6,275 nt of DNA from Bacillota bacterium (GTDB taxonomy: Bacteria; Bacillota; Clostridia; Oscillospirales; Acutalibacteraceae). The DNA is taken from assembly GCA_023397245.1 (NCBI GenBank), contig JAEWUH010000002.1:1-6275 (forward strand), read 5' to 3'. The notes beneath the pieces were generated by a model. That model worked only from the letters and a program-made list of their open reading frames with translations, made no database searches and was not told the origin of the DNA. Below, in pieces: positions 1 through 5,009 of this stretch. The number at the start of each line of letters is the position of its first letter. The first letter of the stretch is position 1. The position numbers and the translations under genes are program-made.

Positions 1-2
1 AT

Positions 3-536
3 ATTATGGTGGTGCACAGCGCGAAAAACTGTTCCAAGGAAAAACAAATCTGTGCCCTTTCCGCCATTACGGCGATGAAAGGCGGCGGAACGGAATATAT
101 CCCGATGAACCGGGACAACAACAGCATGCTTGTTCCCAACCGCGTTCTCACCGCCTGGCCTTACACCGATATGCAGGACAAGCGCATCACTCTTACAAAC
201 AAGCATCTTACCGTCCGGAACGACGGCGCCTGCGAAAGCGCCCTGAAGCTGGGCACCAACAATGTTATGGGCTGCGCGGCTTATGTAAACGGCGATTACA
301 CCATGGTCAAGCGCTATGTGCACAGCTCCCAGGCGCAATACCCCGATTCGGGCTGTTCCTATGAAACCTATGTCTGCAAGGACTACACGGAGATGCAGTC
401 CTTGAGCCCGCTTTACAATATCGAACCGGGGGAAGGAATCCGGCACGTGGAAAATCTTTCCCTCTTCAAAACCGGCAGTAACAGCATACCGGTCAATGAT
501 GATGAAGTTGACCGGTACTTCACAAGTTTAAAATAG
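3..536 (+). CDS. DUF4380-like protein (galactose mutarotase fold), C-terminal part
   Basis: This is a 5'-truncated gene. The frame is open to the window edge, and the ATG at position 6 is probably internal because no ribosome binding site can be seen and the protein starts in the middle of a domain. The visible 176 residues resemble the C-terminal half of the DUF4380 family, which has an aldose-1-epimerase/galactose-mutarotase-like beta-sandwich fold. Family-like landmarks are a GGGTEYIP segment near residue 27, AWPYTD near 50, KLGTNN near 81, a VNGDYTMVKRY strand near 94, YPDSGCSYETYV near 112, and SPLYNIEPGEG near 134 followed by a conserved H-x-E. The family has no firmly assigned substrate; carbohydrate binding is an inference from the fold. 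The gene ends with TAG, 4 nt before a strong terminator, so it is the last gene of its transcript and is convergent with upp. Family assignment is from remembered motif patterns and is moderately sure. Confidence 0.62.
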   Translation: MMVVHSAKNCSKEKQICALSAITAMKGGGTEYIPMNRDNNSMLVPNRVLTAWPYTDMQDKRITLTNKHLTVRNDGACESALKLGTNNVMGCAAYVNGDYTMVKRYVHSSQAQYPDSGCSYETYVCKDYTEMQSLSPLYNIEPGEGIRHVENLSLFKTGSNSIPVNDDEVDRYFTSLK

Positions 537-540
537 TTTA

Positions 541-577
541 GGGCTTGGAACCGAAAAGGTTCCAAGCCCTTGTTTTT
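541..577 (+). terminator. Rho-independent terminator after the DUF4380-like gene
   Basis: A perfect 12-bp stem (GGGCTTGGAACC, 541-552, pairing with 558-569) closes a GAAAA loop and is followed by TTGTTTTT. It begins 4 nt after the TAG of the rightward gene. It lies between two convergent genes. On the minus strand the same stem is followed only by TAAACTATTTT, so it may also stop upp transcripts but with a weaker U tract. Confidence 0.93.
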
Positions 578-591
578 AGCCTTATATGCTC

Positions 592-1224
592 TTATAATGT
601 TCCGAAGATACGGTCGCCGGCATCGCCGAGGCCTGGAACAATGTATCCGATATCGTTGAGATGATCGTCCACAGCGGCGCAGTAAAGCTGCACATCCGGA
701 TGTGCTTCGGTAAACGCCTTGATTCCCTCCGGCGCCGCGATGATGCACATGAATTTGATGCTCTTCGGGTTGCTGCGTTTGATAATCGTTACGGCATCCA
801 CTCCCGAACCGCCGGTGGCAAGCATCGGGTCCAGCACGATTACTTCGCGCTCATTGATATCGAGCGGAAGCTTGCTGTAGTATTCGACCGGCTGGAGCGT
901 TTCATGGTCACGGTAAAGGCCGATATGCCCGACTTTTGCGGCCGGAACCATTTGCAGCACACCGTCAACCATACCGAGGCCGGCTCTCAGGATCGGCACA
1001 AACGCAAGCTTTCTGCCGGCGATCACCTTTGTTTTTGCAACACCCATCGGGGTTTCAATGGTTGCGTCTTCAAGCGGAAGGTCACGTGTGGCTTCGTAGC
1101 ACATCAGCATTGCGATTTCGCTGACCAGCTCGCGGAACTCCTTGGAACCTGTGTTTTTGTCGCGCAGAAAGGTCAGTTTGTGCTGAATCAGCGGGTGATC
1201 CATGACGAATACTTGTTTGTCCAT
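592..1224 (-). CDS. upp: Uracil phosphoribosyltransferase
   Basis: Upp converts uracil and PRPP into UMP and pyrophosphate in the cytoplasm, the main pyrimidine salvage step. The 210-residue product matches the usual length of about 209. Visible motifs are PILRAGLGM (77-85), the PRPP-binding loop VIVLDPMLATGGSG (128-141) of type I phosphoribosyltransferases, and the C-terminal uracil-binding segment GYIVPGLGDAGDRIFGT (193-209). The start at 1224 is preferred over in-frame ATGs at 1248 and 1239 because GGAGG (1237-1233) sits 8 nt upstream and the protein then begins MDKQVFVMDHPLIQHK, as in the family. The longer starts would place this ribosome binding site inside the gene. It is the last gene of the leftward cluster, 134 nt after rpiB, a gap containing an inverted repeat that could separate or attenuate its transcription. 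All key residues seem intact. Confidence 0.97.
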   Translation of the reverse strand: MDKQVFVMDHPLIQHKLTFLRDKNTGSKEFRELVSEIAMLMCYEATRDLPLEDATIETPMGVAKTKVIAGRKLAFVPILRAGLGMVDGVLQMVPAAKVGHIGLYRDHETLQPVEYYSKLPLDINEREVIVLDPMLATGGSGVDAVTIIKRSNPKSIKFMCIIAAPEGIKAFTEAHPDVQLYCAAVDDHLNDIGYIVPGLGDAGDRIFGTL

Positions 1225-1232
1225 GTTGACAT

Positions 1233-1237
1233 CCTCC
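1233..1237 (-). promoter_or_regulatory. Ribosome binding site that fixes the upp start
   Basis: On the minus strand GGAGG is followed by an 8-nt spacer and the ATG at 1224. It overrules the two upstream in-frame ATGs, which lie at or before it. Confidence 0.88.
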
Positions 1238-1251
1238 ATATATTTCAATTT

Positions 1252-1277
1252 ATTTTGGCCGTAATTTTTGGCCGTAA
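1252..1277. repeat. Two tandem 13-bp repeats upstream of upp
   Basis: On the plus strand ATTTTGGCCGTAA (1252-1264) is followed directly by TTTTTGGCCGTAA (1265-1277), differing only at the first base. They lie in the rpiB-upp gap, between the large inverted repeat and the upp ribosome binding site, so they would be in the upp 5' leader if the gene is read through from rpiB. Function is unknown; a protein or RNA binding role is only a possibility. Confidence 0.8.
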
Positions 1278-1281
1278 TAAA

Positions 1282-1343
1282 GGCCTTGTTTATAAAATCA
1301 AGAATCGCATCTTTACGATGATTTTTAATTTATAAACAAGGCC
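1282..1343 (-). terminator. 15-bp inverted repeat, possible terminator or attenuator between rpiB and upp
   Basis: The arms GGCCTTGTTTATAAA (1282-1296) and TTTATAAACAAGGCC (1329-1343) are perfect reverse complements, separated by 32 nt. The spacer can itself form a small hairpin (CATC-TTTAC-GATG). In the sense of the leftward transcripts, the structure begins 15 nt after the rpiB stop codon and is followed by TTTATTACGG, a poor U tract. The position suits a terminator of rpiB. The long loop and interrupted U tract make full termination doubtful, so partial termination, 3'-end protection or attenuation of upp are equally possible. No PyrR-type binding motif was recognised. Confidence 0.55.
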
Positions 1344-1358
1344 CAGCCTTCATGCAAT

Positions 1359-1802
1359 TTATAACTCGCCGCGCTCAATCTCGGCGATCTCGTCAATCCG
1401 TCTCTGATGGCGTCCGCCCTCAAACGGGGTTTCAAGATAAATTTTGGCAAGCGCAACCGCTTTCTCTTCATCAATGACCCTGCCGCCCATGCAGAGGATA
1501 TTGGCATCGTTATGACGCCGCGTCATTTCCGCACAGAATTCATTCGTGCATACCGCAGCGCGGATGCCCTTTACCTTATTGGCCGCAATACTGATTCCGA
1601 TTCCTGTGCCGCAGCAGAGAATACCCTTTTCGGCTTCTCCGTTCATAATGCAGTGCGCGACTTTTGCCGCAATCGGTGCATAATCAACGGATTTCTCGTC
1701 AAAGGTACCGAAATCCTTATACTCGATTTTCTGGGAATCCAGATATTTTTTTACCGCTTCTTTCAGTAAAAAACCGCCGTGGTCGGCTCCCAATGCTATC
1801 AT
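1359..1802 (-). CDS. rpiB: Ribose 5-phosphate isomerase B
   Basis: RpiB interconverts ribulose 5-phosphate and ribose 5-phosphate in the non-oxidative pentose phosphate pathway; the product feeds PRPP and nucleotide synthesis. The protein has 147 residues, the usual RpiB/LacAB length. Visible features are the N-terminal MIALGADHGG with the substrate-binding Asp7-His8, the active-site CGTGIGISIAANK loop (64-76) with the likely catalytic Cys64 and Thr66, the RRHNDAN motif (95-101) with His97 as the ring-opening histidine, and a C-terminal GGRHQRRI phosphate-binding segment (129-136). The start codon overlaps the tsaB stop by 4 nt (ATGA, 1802-1799), and AAAAGGAG lies 7 nt upstream inside the end of tsaB, so translation is probably coupled. 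A galactose 6-phosphate isomerase subunit (LacA/B) is the alternative within this superfamily, but no lac genes are nearby. Confidence 0.95.
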   Translation of the reverse strand: MIALGADHGGFLLKEAVKKYLDSQKIEYKDFGTFDEKSVDYAPIAAKVAHCIMNGEAEKGILCCGTGIGISIAANKVKGIRAAVCTNEFCAEMTRRHNDANILCMGGRVIDEEKAVALAKIYLETPFEGGRHQRRIDEIAEIERGEL

Positions 1803-2509
1803 TTTACTTCTCCTTTTAAACGTTTTTTCAATTCCCGCTCCGCCTGAGGCAGGCGAAGATAAACCGGCATCAGTGCCGCCGGCGTTACTCCTTTGCCCTG
1901 CTCATAGGCACAGGCCGCCGCCTTTGCCACGGAGCACGCACGCTGATAAATCAGCGGCTCCGGAGGCAGAATCACATCCAAACTTTTAAACCACTGATTA
2001 TTATAGCACAACTTTGCACCGTCTCCAACAAAATACAACGGTTTTTTATAATTTTTACACTCTTCCGCCAAAGTTTCCATTGAAAGGGCGCGGTCGGGAG
2101 TAAGCCGCTCAATTCCGCTGCCGTTCACCCGGAACATTGCATTGTAAACCTGCTGGCAGCGCGCGTCCATTACGGCGCAGACCGTACCCTGCACAAGCTC
2201 CAGATTGTAGGCCATCGCTTCCAGCGTGGATACGCCGACGCACGGCTTGTTTTCCGCCATAGCGAGGCCCTTGACGCTCGCCACGCCGATGCGGATTCCG
2301 GTAAAGGAACCCGGCCCGGCGGATACCGCAAACAGATCGATTTCGGCCAGCTTGGACTGCGTGCACTTCAGGACGTTTTCGATCATGGGCATAAGGGTCT
2401 GGCTGTGTGTAAGGCGGGTGTTGATGTAAAACTCGCCCAGCACCTTCCCGTCCTCAACCAGCGCCGCAGATGCAGCTGTTGCCGAAGAATCAATCGCTAA
2501 GATCTTCAT
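1799..2509 (-). CDS. tsaB: t6A tRNA modification protein TsaB
   Basis: TsaB (YeaZ) is an ASKHA-fold pseudo-kinase that pairs with TsaD and TsaE to transfer threonylcarbamoyl from TC-AMP onto A37 of ANN-decoding tRNAs. From the ATG at 2509 it has 236 residues, the usual size. Visible features are the N-terminal MKILAIDSS strand, THSQTLMP (34-41), the signature SAGPGSFTGIRIG (63-75), the VMDARCQQVY strand (113-122) and a C-terminal P-x-YLRLPQAE (215-224). An in-frame ATG at 2521 would add MIVT, but the GGAAAGG upstream of it is then only 1 nt away; from 2509 the spacing is a long 13 nt. I prefer 2509 because the family begins with M-x-ILAIDTS. It lies downstream of tsaE, as in many Firmicutes, but the next gene is rpiB instead of rimI-tsaD. 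Confidence 0.95.
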   Translation of the reverse strand: MKILAIDSSATAASAALVEDGKVLGEFYINTRLTHSQTLMPMIENVLKCTQSKLAEIDLFAVSAGPGSFTGIRIGVASVKGLAMAENKPCVGVSTLEAMAYNLELVQGTVCAVMDARCQQVYNAMFRVNGSGIERLTPDRALSMETLAEECKNYKKPLYFVGDGAKLCYNNQWFKSLDVILPPEPLIYQRACSVAKAAACAYEQGKGVTPAALMPVYLRLPQAERELKKRLKGEVK

Positions 2510-2531
2510 TGTTACAATCATGCCTTTCCGG

Positions 2532-2550
2532 CCTGTGCCAAGGGCACAGG
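2532..2550 (-). promoter_or_regulatory. Small GC-rich hairpin in the tsaE-tsaB gap
   Basis: In the leftward transcript CCTGTGCC pairs with GGCACAGG around a 3-nt CTT loop, giving a perfect 8-bp stem. It starts 10 nt after the tsaE stop codon and ends a few bases before GGAAAGG, the only purine-rich sequence that could act as the tsaB ribosome binding site. There is no T tract after it, so it is not a normal intrinsic terminator. A role in mRNA processing or in exposing or masking the tsaB start is an inference. Confidence 0.6.
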
Positions 2551-2560
2551 TACCGATACT

Positions 2561-2986
2561 TTATAGTTCAATCCCGTCGATGCGAAAAACACGCTCGTCC
2601 TGCTGCCCGCCCTGCCGGATTTCAATCCGGATTGCATCGGGAGGCAGCGCGGCTTCTATATTTTCGCTCCATTCAATGACCAGCACTCCCCCGGCTTCCA
2701 GATAATCGAAAAATCCGGTGGAATAAAGGTCGTCCCAGCCGGTCACGCGAAACATATCAAAATGATAGACCGCCAGCCTGCCGCGGTATTCGTGAACCAG
2801 CGCAAAGGTGGGGCTGGAAACGCCGTCAAGGACTCCCAACCCGCGCGAAAGCCCGCGTGTAAAGGCGGTTTTCCCCATGCCCATACCGCCGAAAAGCGCG
2901 AGCACCTCGCCGCCTTTCAGCTTTTCCGCCAGCCGTTCCCCAAGGGACTCCGTTTCGGCGGGAGAGGAAGTGATAATTTCCTGCAT
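2561..2986 (-). CDS. tsaE: t6A tRNA modification ATPase TsaE
   Basis: TsaE (YjeE) is the P-loop ATPase that binds the TsaB-TsaD complex and supports turnover in t6A synthesis. The 141 residues fit the family length. Visible features are the Walker A loop GGMGMGKT (33-40), the switch-like VSSPTFALVHEY (56-67), HFDMFR (75-80, corresponding to the family H-x-D-x-Y-R with Phe in place of Tyr), DYLEAGGVLVIEWSE (94-108) with the conserved Glu-Trp pair, and a beta-rich C-terminus. In the Walker A loop Met stands where many homologues have Leu and Ala (GxLGAGKT), which is tolerated by the general P-loop pattern. The ATG at 2986 has AGGTGA 4 nt upstream. The gene begins 18 nt after the fhs stop codon, so it is probably cotranscribed with fhs. 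Confidence 0.95.
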   Translation of the reverse strand: MQEIITSSPAETESLGERLAEKLKGGEVLALFGGMGMGKTAFTRGLSRGLGVLDGVSSPTFALVHEYRGRLAVYHFDMFRVTGWDDLYSTGFFDYLEAGGVLVIEWSENIEAALPPDAIRIEIRQGGQQDERVFRIDGIEL

Positions 2987-3004
2987 ACAGTCACCTGTTA
3001 TCCG

Positions 3005-4672
3005 TTAAAATAATCCTGTAATTTTGCCGTCGTCATCCACGTCGATCCGTTCGGCGCAGGGTACCTTCGGAAGGCCCGGCATCGTCATGATATCGCCGGC
3101 ATAGGCAACCACAAACCCGGCTCCGTTGGAAAGGCGCAGGTCGCGGATGGTGATACGGAACCCGGACGGGCGCCCCAAAAGGGCCGCGTTGTCGGAAAGC
3201 GAATACTGTGTTTTTGCAATGCAGACGGGCAGCCGGTCTCCGCCGAGCTGTTCGATCTCTTTGATGGATTTCTCGGCCTGACTGGTGTAGACAGCACCGT
3301 CGGCTCCGTAAATTTCACGTGCGATCGTCTCTATCTTTTGCTTAACCGATAATTCCGTTTCATAGATCGGGTGGAAGTCGGACGGCTTGTCCGCCGCCGC
3401 GCAGACCTTTGCGGCCAAATCCGTTCCGCCCTCGCCGCCCTTGGCAAATACCTCGGACAGCGCAAAATCAGCCCCGTTTTCGCGGCAGTAGCGCTCGATA
3501 TAATCCAGCTCCGCGTCGGTATCGCTGCCGAACCGGTTGATTGCCACGACCACCGGGACGCCGTATTTCTTCATATTGGCGATATGCGCACCCAGATTGA
3601 CGATTCCCTTTTTCAGCGCGTCAAGATTTTCGACGGAAGTCTGGTCTTTCGGTACACCGCCGTTGTACTTGAGCGCGCGCGCGGTCGCAACCAGCACCAC
3701 AGCGTTCGGCTTTAAGCCGGCCATCCGGCACTTAATATCCATAAATTTCTCGGCGCCGAGGTCGGAACCGAAGCCGGCCTCCGTAATGCAGTAATCTGCG
3801 AGCTTAAGCGCCAGACGGGTGGCCCTGACGGAATTGCAGCCGTGCGCGATGTTAGCGAACGGGCCGCCGTGCATGATGGCCGGGGTTCCTTCCAGCGTCT
3901 GTACGAGGTTGGGGTTGATCGCATCCTTGAGCAGCGCGGCCATCGCGCCCTGCGCTTTCAAATCGGACGCGTAAACCGGGGTGCCGGAATACGTATAGGC
4001 CACTAAAATGTTGCCGAGACGTTTTTTCAGGTCTTTCAAGTCCGCGGCGAGGCAGAAAATCGCCATGATTTCCGAAGCCACCGTGATGCAGAAGCCGTCT
4101 TCGCGCGGCACGCCGTTGATTTTCCCGCCCAGACCGACGACAATGTTGCGGAGCGCGCGGTCATTCATATCCATGCAGCGTTTGATCAGTATCCTGCGTG
4201 GGTCAACCTGCAGCGCATTGCCCTGCTGCATATGATTGTCCAACATGGCGCAGAGCAGATTGTTCGCGGAGGTGATGGCGTGAAAATCGCCGGTAAAATG
4301 CAGGTTGATGTCCTCCATCGGCACCACCTGCGCATAACCGCCGCCTGCCGCACCGCCTTTTATTCCAAACACGGGGCCGAGACTCGGCTCCCGCAGGGCA
4401 ATGATCGCATTTTTGCCGATTCGCTTCATCGCTTCGCCGAGGCCCGCGGTTGTGGTGGTCTTTCCCTCGCCTGCCGGAGTGGGATTGATCGCGGTGACCA
4501 GAATCAGTTTTCCGTCCTTTTTTGACTCCAGTCTTTTAAAAAGCGAATCGTTCAGCTTTGCCTTAAACCGTCCGTAAGGTTCGAGCTCCTCCTCGGAAAT
4601 TCCAAGCCCGGAGGCAATCTGAGCAATCGGAACCAGCTTTGTCTGCTGTGCTATTTCGATGTCCGTTAGCAT
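3005..4672 (-). CDS. fhs: Formate--tetrahydrofolate ligase
   Basis: Fhs (FTHFS) joins formate to tetrahydrofolate with ATP, giving 10-formyl-THF for purine and formyl-methionine synthesis; in acetogens it is also a step of the Wood-Ljungdahl methyl branch. The 555-residue protein has the normal bacterial length. Visible features are a P-loop-like ATP site TPAGEGKT (65-72), the family signature GIKGGAAGGGY (103-113) followed by VVPMEDINLHFTGDFHA, the MHGGPFANIAHGCNS segment (267-281), the second signature VATARALKYNGG (328-339), and the C-terminal GDIMTMPGLPKVP (526-538). The ATG at 4672 is the only in-frame start there and has AGGAG (4686-4682) 9 nt upstream. It heads the leftward cluster and has its own promoter. 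No other Wood-Ljungdahl or folate-cycle gene is in the window, so acetogenesis cannot be inferred from it. Confidence 0.98.
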   Translation of the reverse strand: MLTDIEIAQQTKLVPIAQIASGLGISEEELEPYGRFKAKLNDSLFKRLESKKDGKLILVTAINPTPAGEGKTTTTAGLGEAMKRIGKNAIIALREPSLGPVFGIKGGAAGGGYAQVVPMEDINLHFTGDFHAITSANNLLCAMLDNHMQQGNALQVDPRRILIKRCMDMNDRALRNIVVGLGGKINGVPREDGFCITVASEIMAIFCLAADLKDLKKRLGNILVAYTYSGTPVYASDLKAQGAMAALLKDAINPNLVQTLEGTPAIMHGGPFANIAHGCNSVRATRLALKLADYCITEAGFGSDLGAEKFMDIKCRMAGLKPNAVVLVATARALKYNGGVPKDQTSVENLDALKKGIVNLGAHIANMKKYGVPVVVAINRFGSDTDAELDYIERYCRENGADFALSEVFAKGGEGGTDLAAKVCAAADKPSDFHPIYETELSVKQKIETIAREIYGADGAVYTSQAEKSIKEIEQLGGDRLPVCIAKTQYSLSDNAALLGRPSGFRITIRDLRLSNGAGFVVAYAGDIMTMPGLPKVPCAERIDVDDDGKITGLF

Positions 4673-4705
4673 TCATGCATTCTCCTAACACAAAAATATG
4701 ATAAA

Positions 4706-4714
4706 ATTATACCA
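4706..4714 (-). promoter_or_regulatory. Extended -10 promoter of fhs
   Basis: On the minus strand TGGTATAAT gives a perfect TATAAT (4711-4706) with the TG dinucleotide of an extended -10 one base upstream. No good TTGACA is found at 16-18 nt; TTCATT is the nearest match at 17 nt, which fits the reduced need for a -35 in extended -10 promoters. Transcription would start near 4699, leaving a leader of about 26 nt that contains the AGGAG of fhs. Confidence 0.72.
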
Positions 4715-4857
4715 TATCCGACATAAAAAATGAACAAGCAACCGTAACTATTTATTTTTTCACAGGATAACCTTATAATAGAATTCTTGTCAGTCTTCGC
4801 TGCTCCCATACAGTTCCCCGCGGCTTAAGTAAATTATCTCCATCTTGGCTTTTCCGC

Positions 4858-4886
4858 TTGCAAGTTCCGTATTTCCATCTTATAAT
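4858..4886 (+). promoter_or_regulatory. Sigma-A-like promoter for the rodA-like gene
   Basis: TTGCAA (4858-4863) and a perfect TATAAT (4881-4886) are separated by 17 nt, the ideal sigma-A spacing. The -35 box lies within the 8-bp palindrome CTTGCAAG (4857-4864), which could be coincidence or an operator half. Transcription would start near 4893, giving a leader of about 117 nt before the ATG at 5010. Confidence 0.6.
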
Positions 4887-4931
4887 AAATTAGTTAGTAG
4901 TAAATATTACGATATATTTTGAGATAAAATT

Positions 4932-5006
4932 ATGTTCTATATTCCGAGCATTTTGGGCTCTGGATATATTTCTGCTTTTTTAACAGAATCCGGATTTTTG
5001 AGGTGA
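4932..5006 (+). CDS. Possible 24-residue leader peptide upstream of rodA
   Basis: An ATG at 4932 opens 24 codons that end at TGA 5004-5006, inside the GAGGTGA ribosome binding site of the rodA-like gene and 3 nt before its start. The peptide begins MFYIPSILGSG and ends TESGFLR, with a hydrophobic middle. The only upstream purine-rich sequence is GAGA (4921-4924), a weak ribosome binding site. Translation up to this stop would bring a ribosome onto the rodA start, so coupling is possible. A frame of this length can easily occur by chance in AT-rich DNA, so this is a weak call. Confidence 0.2.
   Translation: MFYIPSILGSGYISAFLTESGFLR
5000..5006 (+). promoter_or_regulatory. Ribosome binding site of the rodA-like gene
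   Basis: GAGGTGA lies 3 nt before the ATG at 5010, with its AGG core 6 nt away. It is the strongest ribosome binding site in the leader and supports that start. Confidence 0.85.
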
Positions 5007-5009
5007 AAG

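Larger units (their letters stand above)
4673..5009. other. AT-rich divergent intergenic region between fhs and rodA
   Basis: This 337-nt stretch contains no long reading frame. It holds the leftward fhs promoter and ribosome binding site at its left end, a rightward promoter candidate and the rodA ribosome binding site in its right half, and a possible 24-codon leader frame. The middle part, about 4740-4855, shows nothing I can assign apart from an isolated TATAAT at 4774-4779 on the plus strand. No tRNA, riboswitch fold or T-box motif was recognised. Confidence 0.75.

Noticed and set aside
413..748. A 111-codon minus-strand frame crossing the terminator at 541-577
   Set aside because: It overlaps the ends of two better-supported genes and runs through a perfect intrinsic terminator hairpin.
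661..1335. A 224-codon open frame on the plus strand opposite upp
   Set aside because: It is antisense to the full length of a clear upp gene, has no ribosome binding site, and its product resembles no family I know. It is a shadow of the codon bias of upp.
1282..1343. Inverted repeat as a miniature transposable element
   Set aside because: At 62 bp it is very short, no target-site duplication is seen on its flanks, and its place just after the rpiB stop codon fits a transcript-end structure better.
1407..1769. A 120-codon open frame on the plus strand opposite rpiB
   Set aside because: It lies wholly within rpiB, which has intact active-site motifs, and has no sign of independent expression.
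3371..4525. Several open frames of 75-114 codons on the plus strand opposite fhs
   Set aside because: All are contained in the intact fhs gene and their predicted products are of unnatural composition.
4774..4779. A perfect TATAAT on the plus strand as a second rodA promoter
   Set aside because: No -35-like hexamer is present at 16-18 nt upstream (the place is occupied by TTTATT) and there is no TG extension, so chance in AT-rich DNA is likely.
4673..5009. Riboswitch, T-box or small RNA in the divergent gap
   Set aside because: The fhs leader is only about 26 nt, and in the rodA leader I could not find long stems or any conserved riboswitch or T-box core sequence.
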